NCBI GenBank assembly: GCA_963678465.1 | Contig: OY782858.1 | Span: forward strand, 3,224,001 to 3,288,000 | Reading direction: 5' to 3' | Origin: Paludibacter sp963678465 | GTDB taxonomy: Bacteria; Bacteroidota; Bacteroidia; Bacteroidales; Paludibacteraceae | DNA: 64,000 bases | In this document: positions 19,020 through 28,608 of the stretch, one piece after another | Numbering within the stretch: the stretch's first letter is position 1 | Layout: each line of letters opens with the position of its first letter | Notes under the pieces: model-generated | The model's database searches: none | What the model saw: only the letters and a program-made list of their open reading frames with translations | Told to the model about the DNA's origin: nothing | Position numbers and translations under genes: made by a program

Positions 19020-19634
19020 TTAAATATTAAATGCAAGTTTAATTCCCTGTATCAGCATATTAGCGCCTAACACTCCAATGATTATACCCATTATTTTTCC
19101 GATAATCACAAAGTTTTTGTCGCCCACTATCCTCACAATGTAACTGCTGTAGATAAACGAAAGGTAGGTAAGCAGAACAATGACTCCGAAAATAACAATG
19201 GTGGTAAGCAACATAAAAACGCTTACGTTTACAACGAAGTTCATGGCGGTTACAATGGTTCCGGGACCGGCAAGGATAGGGATGGCCAGCGGAGAAATGG
19301 CTATGCTCTCGTCGAATGTAGCCGATGGATCGAGTACCGAAGCAGGTTTTTTGGTTTGCAGCATATCGAACCCGATGTAAAAAATCAGGATACCACCAAA
19401 AACCTTAAACGCAGGAATCGTCAGGCCGAATACCTGAAAAATGTACTGACCAATCAGGATAAATGCCAGAACAATAAGAAAGGCAACTATTGTAGACGTT
19501 TTGGCAACTTCTCTTTTCTTTTTTTCTCCTTGTCCCTCTGTTAGTTTCACGAAGATAGGGATATTTACAATTGGATTCATAATGGCAAAAAACGCCATAA
19601 AAACGGTGAGGATATAGCTCCAGAGTTGCTCCAT
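19020..19634 (-). CDS. MarC-family integral membrane protein
   Basis: A 204-aa inner-membrane protein with six hydrophobic segments. MarC/UPF0056 landmarks are FFAIMNPIVNIPIFVKLTEG near the N-terminus and the SPLAIPILAGPGTIVTAM segment after the middle. The family was once linked to multiple antibiotic resistance, but its function is not established. It stands alone: the gene upstream on the same strand is far away and a terminator lies at its 3' side. Confidence 0.9.
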   Translation of the reverse strand: MEQLWSYILTVFMAFFAIMNPIVNIPIFVKLTEGQGEKKKREVAKTSTIVAFLIVLAFILIGQYIFQVFGLTIPAFKVFGGILIFYIGFDMLQTKKPASVLDPSATFDESIAISPLAIPILAGPGTIVTAMNFVVNVSVFMLLTTIVIFGVIVLLTYLSFIYSSYIVRIVGDKNFVIIGKIMGIIIGVLGANMLIQGIKLAFNI

Positions 19635-19855
19635 GTTTAAGTTTTAAAATTGAGTTGTACGGATGTCAGTTATTTCAGGTTGACTTGTTTCTGAAACACA
19701 AAGATATGTATTTCGGGTGGATAATTGGTTTTGCAGCTGTGCTCATTTGAAAACCGACACTTTTAATACCTTATTTTTCCTTAGGTTATTTTACAGGGCG
19801 GAAGCTTTCGGAAGAGGCTGAAAGTCGGAAATAGTTTCCGCTAAAAGCCTTCAGA

Positions 19856-20947
19856 TTACCACTTCTTTTGCCTGCTTGTGGCCGAAAGAACAACAACTGT
19901 TGTGATGTAAAAGGGATAAATGAATGAAAGCGACAGCAAGAGTTGTGGTGAAAGCTGAAGCGAGAAAAATTCTTTTATCTTCATGCAGAAAATAAAATCG
20001 ATCAACAGTTTAATGCAAAAAACAGTCAGGAAGGCTATAAAGTACTGCGCCGATAAAAAAGAAAGAAAAAGAAGGATGAGTTGACTGGTAGAAATCCCGA
20101 AAACAGAGAGGGCGGTCAGGATTAAATGAAAGTCGGTGTAAGCCGGTGCTTTTGATGTCCAGCGCATGCGTTGTCGTACAAAAGATTTTAAACTGCCGGC
20201 TGCTAATGTAGTCACCATTGCTTTTTCCGATTTCAGAAAACGAATGGTTCCCCTGCGTTTTTTAATGCTGAGCAACAAAAATACATCATCGCCTGAAATT
20301 TGCTCCTCGTGCAAATCGGTCTGACTTTCGAGCCAGGCCTTTTTTGTAAACGCAAGATTAGCACCGTTGCACATAACAGGCATTCCGGCACCTGCTGCAC
20401 CCGCGCCCGATGCCACAAGGGTGACAAACTCAAGTTGCTGCAGTTTTCCCCAAAAACCGATAGGTGCCGATGTGTTTACAGGCCCTATGAGCAAGTCGGA
20501 GGGATGCTTATGCAGAAAACTGCAAATGGTTGCCAGCCATTGAGGATGAGGCCTGCAATCGGCATCGGTAGTTACAATCATCTCTCCGGTGGCTGCCTGA
20601 ATGCCTGCTTTCAGTGCATGTTTTTTCCCGTTTTCACTGCATTCAACGATAATGATTTTGTTGAAAATGCTTTTGGTCGATTCCATTACAGCGGATGTAT
20701 CGTCGGTTGAATTGTTGTTTACCAACACCAACTCAAAGTCCTTACTGCTTTGATTTTGCAACGCAAGCAAAAGCGATGGGAGCTGAAGCGCTTCGTTTTT
20801 GCAGGCTACCACAACCGAGAGCCGTAGGACGGGTGTGCTATCCGGATCAGCAGTAAAACGGTGCGTTTTGTCCCAGCCTTTTGCAAAAATAAGAATGAGT
20901 ATTGCGTAAATCAGCGCAACGAACAATGAAATGCAAATAAAGAGCAT
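19856..20947 (-). CDS. Membrane-bound family 2 glycosyltransferase
   Basis: A 363-aa GT2 enzyme with one N-terminal and two or three C-terminal hydrophobic segments, placing the catalytic domain on the cytoplasmic side. Motifs are SVVVACKNEALQLPSLL, the NNNSTDDTS nucleotide-sugar site, the DxD-type TTDADCRPH, GDDVF, and the acceptor-site QRMRW. The 3' end codes near WWFLPA-type residues and stops at 19856. It starts 6 bp after the BamA-like gene, so the two form an operon. The product may be a polysaccharide or glycolipid; the sequence does not say which. Confidence 0.85.
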   Translation of the reverse strand: MLFICISLFVALIYAILILIFAKGWDKTHRFTADPDSTPVLRLSVVVACKNEALQLPSLLLALQNQSSKDFELVLVNNNSTDDTSAVMESTKSIFNKIIIVECSENGKKHALKAGIQAATGEMIVTTDADCRPHPQWLATICSFLHKHPSDLLIGPVNTSAPIGFWGKLQQLEFVTLVASGAGAAGAGMPVMCNGANLAFTKKAWLESQTDLHEEQISGDDVFLLLSIKKRRGTIRFLKSEKAMVTTLAAGSLKSFVRQRMRWTSKAPAYTDFHLILTALSVFGISTSQLILLFLSFLSAQYFIAFLTVFCIKLLIDFIFCMKIKEFFSLQLSPQLLLSLSFIYPFYITTVVVLSATSRQKKW

Positions 20948-20953
20948 CAGCTT

Positions 20954-22231
20954 TTAAAACAAATAGTTCAGGCCGATGTACATTCCCGAATTGCCATCCT
21001 GCTTGTTGAACGCCTTGCCATAGTCGGCCGAGATAACGAAATTTTCATTCCAGCCAATTTTTAAACCTATACCTGCGGCTGAGTGAAATTTACCCGACTC
21101 GTAATTGCTAAAATAGGTCGCCCGGTCGGTTGCCGAAACAGCCGATAAGTCCATTTCGATAGGTTGCAGCACAAGTCCAGAATCGAAAAACACATTGGTG
21201 CCCAGGTAGAAGTTTTGTTTCAGCCATTCGAAGCGCAGGAACTTATAGCGGAATTCGAAATTGCCAAAGCCTACAGCATCGCCCACTACCCGATTGCGCA
21301 GGATGCCACGCACCGAGCTTTTACCGCCAAGTCCCTGGTTCGAAGCAGCAATCAGGAAGCTTGTAATCAGTTCGGGTTGTGCAAAATAAGGCACTTTGTT
21401 GCTGCCAAGCGTGGTTTGGTAATCGAGCCGATAGGCGAATTGTAAATCCTTTGCCAAAGAAAAATACTGGCGATGAATGATGGCTAATTTTGTGTGAGGA
21501 AATGATTCGTTGATAAATTTAGGTGCCGACTGAATAACAGCTTCTGTAAAAATTCCTTTTTCGGGGCAGGCCAACTGGTCGCGCGAGTCATACTTAAAAC
21601 CGGCTTTCAGATAGTTTATGCTTCCTCCATCGGCTTCAGCATCGCTTATCAGTCCCCAGCTTTTGTATTTTTGAAACAAATCGCCACCAGGCACTGCGGG
21701 CAAGTCTAATTTGTCGATATTTACACTGTCCATTTTGAAATTATAAAAAGCATATCCGGTTACCCAGCCAAACTTCGACTCGCCAAAATAGCCCTGAAAG
21801 TCGGCTTTTATTCTGAAAGTGTTTTTTTCGTTTTTATAAAAGTTTCGGTAGCTTTCGTTCAGATTGTCGTCGTAAATGCTTTGGTAACCATTGAACCCGT
21901 AAAAGTCGGCCATTTGGTCAGGCACATAAGCCACATCCAGCGTTGTGCGGATCTTGGGAATCAGGTGCTCCGAGTCATATCTCACCCTTGCAATCGTAGT
22001 TCCTTTTGTGTAAGTGGACAATTCGAGGTACAGCGAGTGGTTGTATTTGGGATAATTTGTACCATCGCCATAGTCGAACAGGTTGACAAGCGCGCCATAC
22101 TGAAAGCCCAGATCTGAATCGTAGGAAATGGCAGGCAAAGCGCCAAATCCCAGACCTTTTTTTACTTTTTGTTGCGAAAAAACAGCTGAAACTGTCATTA
22201 CAAAACTGATTGCCAACACTAATTTCTTCAT
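20954..22231 (-). CDS. BamA/TamA-like outer-membrane beta-barrel protein
   Basis: A 425-aa protein with a signal peptide (FVMTVSAVFS) and no POTRA repeats, consisting mainly of a surface-antigen barrel. It shows YLKAGFKYDSRD, the GKSSVRGILRNR segment like the (V)RGF/Y loop of Omp85 proteins, and ends in the aromatic residue of GLNYLF, as required for barrel assembly. Bacteroidota carry several such POTRA-free members of unknown function. It is the first gene of the two-gene unit with the GT2 gene. Confidence 0.8.
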   Translation of the reverse strand: MKKLVLAISFVMTVSAVFSQQKVKKGLGFGALPAISYDSDLGFQYGALVNLFDYGDGTNYPKYNHSLYLELSTYTKGTTIARVRYDSEHLIPKIRTTLDVAYVPDQMADFYGFNGYQSIYDDNLNESYRNFYKNEKNTFRIKADFQGYFGESKFGWVTGYAFYNFKMDSVNIDKLDLPAVPGGDLFQKYKSWGLISDAEADGGSINYLKAGFKYDSRDQLACPEKGIFTEAVIQSAPKFINESFPHTKLAIIHRQYFSLAKDLQFAYRLDYQTTLGSNKVPYFAQPELITSFLIAASNQGLGGKSSVRGILRNRVVGDAVGFGNFEFRYKFLRFEWLKQNFYLGTNVFFDSGLVLQPIEMDLSAVSATDRATYFSNYESGKFHSAAGIGLKIGWNENFVISADYGKAFNKQDGNSGMYIGLNYLF

Positions 22232-22292
22232 AAAACTACTGATTTATAAGCGGGTTGATACATTTTTTGTTTGAATACAGGATTCAAAGATA

Positions 22293-22338
22293 TGAAAAAA
22301 TCACAACGAAAGCACACTGCAAGCGTGTGCTTTCGTTG
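22293..22338 (-). terminator. Terminator of the Fur-family gene
   Basis: A perfect 14-bp stem (22304-22317 with 22325-22338) and a 7-nt loop. Read on the minus strand, it is followed by TGATTTTTT. It lies 20 bp past the regulator stop codon. Confidence 0.9.
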
Positions 22339-22357
22339 ATAGGTGCTTTTGAATGGA

Positions 22358-22774
22358 TTAGTTTTGGTGGCATTCGTTGCAAACGCCTGAATAAGAAATT
22401 TCAACAGCATGCACATTGAAACCTGTATTTTTAGGTAATTCAAACAGTGCAGGGGAGAGATTGAAAATGTCGTACACTTTCCCGCAGTTTTTGCAAATAA
22501 AATGTCCGTGCGAAGTCGTGTCCACATCATAGCGGGCATTTTTTTCGTCGATAACAAGTTGTTGTACTGCTCCGCGCTCCAGAAAGAGATTCAGGGTGTT
22601 GTATACCGTCGTTTTCGAAAGTGTTGGCATCGATGGGCTTAATGCAAGGTAAATTTCGTCGATGGTAGGATGAGTCCTGTTTTTAAGTAAGTATTCCATT
22701 ACGGCAGTTCGTTGAACCGATGGTTTTATCGAAAACTGAAGTAAATAACGATGTGATTGAATTGATGTGTACAT
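22358..22774 (-). CDS. Fur-family metal/peroxide regulator
   Basis: A 138-aa Fur/PerR-type repressor. The N-terminal winged helix (KPSVQRTAVMEYLLKNRTHPTIDEIYLAL...LSKTTVYNTLNLFLERGAVQQL) is followed by the metal-binding dimer domain with HGHFICKNCGKVYD and a final CNECHQN, giving two CxxC zinc pairs. It probably binds DNA in response to iron or peroxide; PerR-like and Fur-like types cannot be separated here. I use ATG 22774. The frame extends to a TTG at 22807, but a -7 box at 22805-22812 puts the transcript start downstream of that codon. Confidence 0.88.
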   Translation of the reverse strand: MYTSIQSHRYLLQFSIKPSVQRTAVMEYLLKNRTHPTIDEIYLALSPSMPTLSKTTVYNTLNLFLERGAVQQLVIDEKNARYDVDTTSHGHFICKNCGKVYDIFNLSPALFELPKNTGFNVHAVEISYSGVCNECHQN

Positions 22775-22804
22775 TGTAGAAATTAAAGCTTTATATATAA
22801 CTTG

Positions 22805-22812
22805 CAAAGATA
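22805..22812 (-). promoter_or_regulatory. Promoter -7 box for the Fur-family gene
   Basis: TATCTTTG on the minus strand, an exact TAnnTTTG match, 31 bp before the ATG at 22774. The -33 box is not obvious. Confidence 0.55.
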
Positions 22813-22950
22813 TAACAATTGGACTGAATTATCTCTCCGAAACCTTTGTTTAGGGTTGCTGACGGTGCAGAATTACAGTGTATTTAATGTTATTTAGCAA
22901 CTTTATTCGATACTGAATTGTAATAGATACAAATTTATTAAATAAATCAA

Positions 22951-22985
22951 ACAAAAGTCGCGATTGTTTCAGTCGCGACTTTTGT
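22951..22985 (-). terminator. Terminator downstream of mdh
   Basis: A perfect 13-bp stem (ACAAAAGTCGCGA at 22951-22963, complement at 22973-22985) with a 9-nt loop. It lies 24 bp past the mdh stop on the minus strand. Confidence 0.8.
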
Positions 22986-23009
22986 TGAAATGTGTATAAG
23001 TGCCGGAGC

Positions 23010-23951
23010 TTACAGAGCGTTGATTTCTTTCAATACATCGTTTGTAGCACGAACAGCAGCAGCGCTCTTAGCGAACAAAGCTGTTTCTTCAGCATTCAGT
23101 TTGTAGTCAAGAATTTCTTCCAGACCGTTTTTGCCAATAACACATGGAACGCCGATACAGATATCGTTTTGTCCGTATTCTCCTTCGAGAGCAACGCAAC
23201 ATGGGATAATTTTCTTCTGATCGTGAATGATTGATTCAACAAGATAAGCAGCAGCAGCTCCCGGAGCATACCATGCCGATGTGCCTAACAAACCTGTTAA
23301 TGTAGCACCACCTACCATAGTGTCTGCAACTACTTTAGCTAAAGTTTCGGCATCCAACAATTCTGTTACCGGACGGCCTTTATAGTTAGCAAAACGAGTC
23401 AATGGAATCATTGTAGTATCGCCGTGGCCACCAATTACTGTACCTTCTACTTCGGTTGGATTAGCATTCAACGCTTTGCTCAAATAGCATTTGAAACGTG
23501 CGCTGTCCAAAGCACCACCCATACCAATAATTTTGTTTTTTGGAAGTCCGGTAGCTTTCAATGCCAGGTAAGTCATAGTGTCCATTGGGTTACTTACTAC
23601 AACGATAATGGCATTAGGCGAGAATTTCAAAATATTTTCGGCAACGCTTTTTACAATTCCTGCATTTACACCGATCAATTCTTCGCGGGTCATGCCTGGT
23701 TTACGTGGAATACCTGAAGTGATAACTACAACATCAGAATCAGCTGTTTGTGCATAATCGTTGGTGCAACCAACAATCTTTGAGTCGAAACCCAACAATG
23801 ATGCAGTCTGGAGCATGTCTAATGCTTTTCCTTCAGAGATACCTTCTTTTACATCCAGCATGATTACCTGATCGGCTACTTCGTTGAATGCAAGAACATT
23901 TGCACATGTGGCACCTACATTACCGGCACCAACTACAGTTACTTTTGACAT
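23010..23951 (-). CDS. mdh: Malate dehydrogenase
   Basis: A 313-aa NAD-dependent malate dehydrogenase of the LDH-like MDH type, full length. It has the Rossmann motif VGAGNVGATCAN, the substrate-loop arginines in SGIPRKPGMTREEL, VVSNPMDTMTYLALK, and the catalytic histidine in VIGGHGDTTMIPL. It interconverts malate and oxaloacetate in the cytoplasm, serving the reductive branch to succinate/propionate usual in Bacteroidales. It is a single-gene unit with its own promoter box at 24004-24011 and terminator at 22951-22985. Confidence 0.96.
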   Translation of the reverse strand: MSKVTVVGAGNVGATCANVLAFNEVADQVIMLDVKEGISEGKALDMLQTASLLGFDSKIVGCTNDYAQTADSDVVVITSGIPRKPGMTREELIGVNAGIVKSVAENILKFSPNAIIVVVSNPMDTMTYLALKATGLPKNKIIGMGGALDSARFKCYLSKALNANPTEVEGTVIGGHGDTTMIPLTRFANYKGRPVTELLDAETLAKVVADTMVGGATLTGLLGTSAWYAPGAAAAYLVESIIHDQKKIIPCCVALEGEYGQNDICIGVPCVIGKNGLEEILDYKLNAEETALFAKSAAAVRATNDVLKEINAL

Positions 23952-24003
23952 ATTAATTTGTTATTTTAAGTTTTACAATTTATTTCCTCTTCTAAAACGG
24001 ATA

Positions 24004-24011
24004 CAAAGATA
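24004..24011 (-). promoter_or_regulatory. Promoter -7 box for mdh
   Basis: TATCTTTG on the minus strand, 53 bp upstream of the mdh ATG, an exact match to TAnnTTTG. Confidence 0.6.
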
Positions 24012-24226
24012 TAAATAATCCCGGCAATTAGAGAAAAATTTCTTTAATATTTTCTATTTTTAAATATTCATCTACTTTCTATGCAGGCGACCTATTTTTC
24101 AACACAGAGTTCCTGCTTACTGCATACAGAGTCGCGATTGAATTTATGTATTCAAAAACAGTTTGTGTAAATCCGGGAAATGCTGTACATTTGCACAATA
24201 CAACACAAAATTAACGCTTATTTCTC

Positions 24227-25366
24227 ATGAACAAATACCTTATTGCCGGAATTGCACTTTTCGGGCTTGTGGCCTGTAATTCGGCCGATCAGTTTAAAAT
24301 AGCAGGAACCGTTGAAAATGCTGCCAAAGAAACAATGTATCTCGAACACATTGGATTGTTGAAAACAGACCTGCTCGATTCGGTAGTACTTAGCAAAGAT
24401 GGCGAATTTAAATTCAAAGCGCCACGTCCCGAATATCCCGATTTTTACCGCCTGCGCATTGGCGCTAAGACCATTGATTTTGCAGTGGATTCCTGCGAAA
24501 CAATCACAGTAAAAGCCGATGCTAAAAGCTTTGCCAGTAGTTATCAACTCGAAGGATCGCAAACAAGTGACGACATTCAGCAACTTCGTAAATCTGTGTC
24601 GGACATTCAGCGCAAGGTGAACAGCATAACTCCCGAAATGAGCGCTGCCGAGCGCAATGCAAAAATAGCCGAAATAACTGCCGATATCGAGAAGCATAAA
24701 GTGATGGCCCGTCAACTGATTCTGCAAAATCCACGTTCAGCGGCTGCCTATTTTGCTATTTATCAAAAAGTCAACAATTCCTATATTTTTTCGCCCTACG
24801 TCAAAGAGGACAAACCCTATTGCGCAGCTGTGGCTACATCGTACAATACTTTTATGCCCGAATACGTCAGGAGCAAAAACCTGTACGGACTGGTAATGGA
24901 TGCCATTCAGACAGAAAGAAAAGAAAAAGCCAACCAGGAATGGGCCGAGATTATCAACAACGCTTCGGCAGGTTATATCGACATTGCATTGAACGATAAA
25001 AACAACAAACAACGGAAACTGTCGGAACTGGAAGGAAAGGTAGTATTGATTGATTTTTCGTCCTACGAAATGGAAAACAGCGTGCAATATACTTTTGAAT
25101 TGCGCGAGCTTTACAATAAATACAGCGGCCGTGGTTTCGAAATTTTCCAGATTTCGCTGGACCGGAGCAAATTGCTGTGGGAAGAATCGGTGGCCAATTT
25201 GCCCTGGGTATGTGTGCGCGACGAAAACGGTCCGAACACCACCTTTGTTTCTTCTTACAATGTAAGAGCGATTCCTACTTTGTATTTAATGAACAGAGAG
25301 GGAGTGATCATTGGTCGCGATATGAGTTTCGAGGAGCTGAATGCTAAGATAGCTAAGCTTTTATAG
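24227..25366 (+). CDS. Thioredoxin-fold lipoprotein with DUF4369, no CxxC
   Basis: A 379-aa lipoprotein (FGLVACNSAD). Residues about 22-120 match the DUF4369 beta domain (KIAGTVENAAKETMYLEHIG), a helical linker spans about 120-235, and the C-terminal thioredoxin/AhpC-TSA-like domain starts at SELEGKVVLIDFSSYEMENS. Relatives have WCxxC after the LIDFWA-type strand; here that position reads SSYEMENS, so the redox cysteines are missing and the cis-proline region VRAIPTLYLMN is kept. It cannot work as a normal disulfide reductase and may bind a partner or ligand. The gene stands alone between mdh and queG. Confidence 0.8.
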   Translation: MNKYLIAGIALFGLVACNSADQFKIAGTVENAAKETMYLEHIGLLKTDLLDSVVLSKDGEFKFKAPRPEYPDFYRLRIGAKTIDFAVDSCETITVKADAKSFASSYQLEGSQTSDDIQQLRKSVSDIQRKVNSITPEMSAAERNAKIAEITADIEKHKVMARQLILQNPRSAAAYFAIYQKVNNSYIFSPYVKEDKPYCAAVATSYNTFMPEYVRSKNLYGLVMDAIQTERKEKANQEWAEIINNASAGYIDIALNDKNNKQRKLSELEGKVVLIDFSSYEMENSVQYTFELRELYNKYSGRGFEIFQISLDRSKLLWEESVANLPWVCVRDENGPNTTFVSSYNVRAIPTLYLMNREGVIIGRDMSFEELNAKIAKLL

Positions 25367-25443
25367 GCTTATTTTTTTACAGTTTACGAATACAGCAGAA
25401 GGTTGTAGTTGCAGTGAAGCATCGAAACCTCAATCACAATATC

Positions 25444-26385
25444 ATGCATAAATTTATAAAAGAGGCTGCACTTTCAATAGGTTTCGATGCTTGCGGAATA
25501 GCCCGGGCGGAGGCACTTACTGAAGATGCAGCTTTTTTACAGCAATGGCTGGCCGAAGGCAAACAGGGAGAAATGGGTTATCTGGCACGTAACTTTGAAA
25601 AGCGTACCGATCCCCGCCTTATGGTGCCCGGATGCAAATCGGTAGTGGTGGTGTTGCTGAATTATTACACTGACAAAGCTCAACCTGCTTCAGCGCCCCG
25701 CATTGCTAAATATGCATGGTCGGCTACCGATTACCATCAGGTATTGAAACAAAAATTGCTCGAACTGGAGCATAAAATTACAGCAGCATACGGAGCTGAA
25801 TGTGTGAACAGCGATTACCAACATAGTTTTGTGGATTCGGCGCCGGTGTTGGAAAGACGTTGGGCACAACGTGCAGGACTGGGATGGATAGGTAAACACA
25901 CACAGTTGATAGCCACCGGTATAGGATCATATTGTTTTATTGGTGTGCTTATGCTTACTGTGGAAACTGAATACGATGAAGCTGTTCCCGACCGATGTGG
26001 CAAATGTACCCGCTGTATCGATGCCTGTCCTACCAAAGCACTTATAGGCCGAAGTATGGATGCACGTCGTTGTATCTCGTATCAGACCATAGAATATAAA
26101 AAAAGGGTGGAACCTGAATTTCAATCGCTCTTAACGGGAAGAGCTTTGGGATGCGATATTTGTGCTGATGTTTGTCCGTGGAATAAGAAGTGGGCAAGGC
26201 AACACCAACATCCTGAACTTGCGCCGGTAGAAGCAATAGGCAGATGGGAATCGGCCGACTGGCAATTGATGACTCCCGAAGTTTTTAGCAAAACATTTAA
26301 AAGCTCAGCCATTCAGCGGGCTGGTTTTCGGAAACTAAAAGAGAATATTGACATTGTAACCGAAAACAAGCAGTCCACTTCCTAA
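25444..26385 (+). CDS. queG: Epoxyqueuosine reductase
   Basis: A 313-aa iron-sulfur and cobalamin enzyme that makes queuosine from epoxyqueuosine in tRNA. The N-terminal part has GFDACGIARAE and the family segment EMGYLARNFEKRTDPRLMVPGCKSV. DSAPVLERRWAQRAGLGWIGKH holds the catalytic aspartate region. Two 4Fe-4S cluster motifs follow, CGKCTRCIDACPTKAL and CDICADVCPWN. I choose ATG 25444 (MHKFIKEAALSIGFD). The frame is open to a GTG at 25414, but the family N-terminus fits the ATG. Confidence 0.94.
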   Translation: MHKFIKEAALSIGFDACGIARAEALTEDAAFLQQWLAEGKQGEMGYLARNFEKRTDPRLMVPGCKSVVVVLLNYYTDKAQPASAPRIAKYAWSATDYHQVLKQKLLELEHKITAAYGAECVNSDYQHSFVDSAPVLERRWAQRAGLGWIGKHTQLIATGIGSYCFIGVLMLTVETEYDEAVPDRCGKCTRCIDACPTKALIGRSMDARRCISYQTIEYKKRVEPEFQSLLTGRALGCDICADVCPWNKKWARQHQHPELAPVEAIGRWESADWQLMTPEVFSKTFKSSAIQRAGFRKLKENIDIVTENKQSTS

Positions 26386-26464
26386 CTTTTTTCTGTTTTT
26401 GTTGTTTATTGTATTGAGTTTATTACAAGCATTGAGGCTTTATGAAATGTATTGACAAAGCGCT

Positions 26465-26575
26465 GACGTCTTAACTTCAATAACTTCTTAACTTCAATAA
26501 CTTCTTAAAGAGTAACTTCATTAACTTCATAATTACTAACTTCATTAACTTCAAAACAAATAACTTCATAATATA
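26465..26575. repeat. Direct repeats of TAACTTCAT/A upstream of ispG
   Basis: At least nine copies of the 8-9-nt word TAACTTC(A/T), many in pairs as TAACTTCATTAACTTC, fill this stretch. The spacing is irregular, so it is not CRISPR. It lies 45 bp before ispG and looks like slippage-prone spacer DNA. Confidence 0.6.
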
Positions 26576-26619
26576 CAAGTTCTTATTAGCAAAAACGAAT
26601 TTAAATCGAAAATAATAAA

Positions 26620-28404
26620 ATGTGGAAAGTAAATCCTTTTAAATACAGTCGTCGTCCTGCCTCAGAAGTAAAGGTAGGAACGGTAAAGCTTGGCAGCGAT
26701 TATCCCGTACGTGTGCAGTCGATGGCCAATACCGACACCAACGATATCGAAAACTCAGTGGCGCAATGCATTCGTATTGTGGAAGCAGGAGCCGATATTG
26801 TAAGGTTCACAACACAGGGCATACGCGAAGCCGAAAGTGTGAAACTGATTCACAATGCCATCCGCGAAAAAGGCTACAACACACCGTTGGTGGCCGATAT
26901 TCATTTCAATGCCAATGCTGCGGATGTGGCAGCGCGCAATGTTGAAAAAGTGCGTATCAATCCCGGCAACTATATCGGAAGTATCAAGATAGGCGATAAC
27001 TCCGATTATACAGATGCTGAATTTGCTACTGAGTACGAAAAGATAAGGGCGCGTTTTATTCCTTTCCTCAATATATGTAAGGAAAACAATACCGCCATTC
27101 GCATAGGTGTAAATCATGGATCGCTCAGCGAACGCATGATGAACCGCTATGGCGATACACCGCGTGGCATGGTGGAATCCTGTATGGAATTTCTTAATAT
27201 TTGCAGGGAAGAAGATTTTCATGATGTTGTTATTTCCATGAAAACATCCAACACGGTAATGATGGTGCAAACCGTTCGCCTGTTGGTGGACGAAATGGAA
27301 AAGGCCGATCTGCATTATCCTTTGCATTTAGGAGTTACCGAAGCCGGAGATGGTGAAGATGGACGAATTAAATCGGCCATTGGTATCGGTGGACTGTTGT
27401 TGGATGGCATAGGCGATACTATTCGTGTGTCGTTGAGCGAAGAGCCCGAAGCTGAAATTCCTGTGGCGCGTTTGTTGGTTTCGTACATTGGCGAACGTGC
27501 AGAGGCAGCAGCCATACAGGCGGTTGAAAGCACTAAATACTCACGTTACGAATACATTCGCCGTACAACACATGCCGTTGGAAATATAGGTGGCGAAAAT
27601 ATGCCGGTAGTTTTTGCCGATAAGGATGGCGGATTCAGCACCATACCCGATTACTTATTAGTGGACAACCATGTGTTAAGTACCAATGGCGATACTTATC
27701 CTGTTTTCGAAGCAGATTATATCCAGACACTTCTTTCGGACAATTCGGCAATAAAATTCCTGAAACTTGAATATGCCGATTTAACTCCTGAGTTGATCGG
27801 TATCCTGAATGAAAGTACCGATATTGTTGTGTTGCTTAGCACATCGCATCCGAATGGCGTAGGCGAGCAACGTGCATTTTTCCATACTTTGCTGAACGAA
27901 GGTTGTACTGTTCCGGTGGTGCTTTGTCGCAGTTATGCCGAGACTGACCTGCAACACCTTCAGATAAAAGCAGCTACCGACCTTGGTGTTTTGTTTATCG
28001 ATGGTTTTGGCGATGGTATTTTTCTCGAAAACAACGGCAATATCGGCGTAGAAGCAGTATGTTCGGTTGCTTTCGGTATCCTTCAGGGAAGCCGTGTACG
28101 CATTACCAAAACTGAATATGTATCGTGTCCGAGTTGCGGACGCACCATGTTCAACCTTCAAACCGTAATTGCCCGCATCAAAGCACGCACTTCGCACCTG
28201 AAAGGACTGAAAATAGGCATTATGGGTTGCATTGTGAATGGTCCCGGCGAAATGGCCGATGCCGATTATGGCTATGTAGGCGCCGGACGCGGTAAGGTAA
28301 GTCTTTACAAAAAGAAAGAATGCGTAGAGCGCAATATCCCCGAAGACGATGCGGTGGATAAATTGATTGAACTCATTAAAGTAAATGGCGACTGGTACGA
28401 ATAA
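26620..28404 (+). CDS. ispG: 4-hydroxy-3-methylbut-2-enyl diphosphate synthase (IspG), long form
   Basis: A 594-aa IspG/GcpE protein of the methylerythritol phosphate pathway. The N-terminal TIM barrel (VKVGTVKLGSDYPVRVQSMANTDT...VNHGSLSERMMNRYGD) is followed by a large middle insertion (about residues 290-480), absent in E. coli IspG but typical of Bacteroidota, chlamydiae and plants. The C-terminal 4Fe-4S domain has YVSCPSCGRTMFNLQ and GCIVNGPGEMADADYGYVG. It makes HMBPP from MEcPP in the cytoplasm. Monocistronic as far as visible, with a terminator about 120 bp downstream. Confidence 0.96.
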   Translation: MWKVNPFKYSRRPASEVKVGTVKLGSDYPVRVQSMANTDTNDIENSVAQCIRIVEAGADIVRFTTQGIREAESVKLIHNAIREKGYNTPLVADIHFNANAADVAARNVEKVRINPGNYIGSIKIGDNSDYTDAEFATEYEKIRARFIPFLNICKENNTAIRIGVNHGSLSERMMNRYGDTPRGMVESCMEFLNICREEDFHDVVISMKTSNTVMMVQTVRLLVDEMEKADLHYPLHLGVTEAGDGEDGRIKSAIGIGGLLLDGIGDTIRVSLSEEPEAEIPVARLLVSYIGERAEAAAIQAVESTKYSRYEYIRRTTHAVGNIGGENMPVVFADKDGGFSTIPDYLLVDNHVLSTNGDTYPVFEADYIQTLLSDNSAIKFLKLEYADLTPELIGILNESTDIVVLLSTSHPNGVGEQRAFFHTLLNEGCTVPVVLCRSYAETDLQHLQIKAATDLGVLFIDGFGDGIFLENNGNIGVEAVCSVAFGILQGSRVRITKTEYVSCPSCGRTMFNLQTVIARIKARTSHLKGLKIGIMGCIVNGPGEMADADYGYVGAGRGKVSLYKKKECVERNIPEDDAVDKLIELIKVNGDWYE

Positions 28405-28525
28405 TCAGCTGTCTGTTTATATTGGTTTTCATTGCAATAGGCACATCCTGTCAATAATACGCTGATTTAGCTAAGGGCGGTTTTGATTTCTCGAATCTGA
28501 AGCCTACCCAGATTTTTTTTCATTT

Positions 28526-28567
28526 AAACCGATGCTTGTGAGTAAAAACACACAGGTATCGGTTTTT
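28526..28567 (+). terminator. Terminator hairpin, copy 1 of a repeated type
   Basis: AAACCGATGCTTGTG pairs, with one or two bulges, with CACACAGGTATCGGTTT, followed by TTTTTTG. Nearly the same hairpin recurs at 39362-39403, with the loop and flanks also alike. Confidence 0.75.
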
Positions 28568-28608
28568 TGTTTTAGAACAGGAATATTCATAAAATTTGAT
28601 TTTTAAAA

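Noticed and set aside
26465..26575. CRISPR or origin iterons before ispG
   Set aside because: The repeated word is only 8-9 bp with irregular spacing, and no replication gene is near.
26755..27327. Minus-strand frame (190 aa) opposite ispG
   Set aside because: Antisense to a conserved gene; composition typical of shadow frames.
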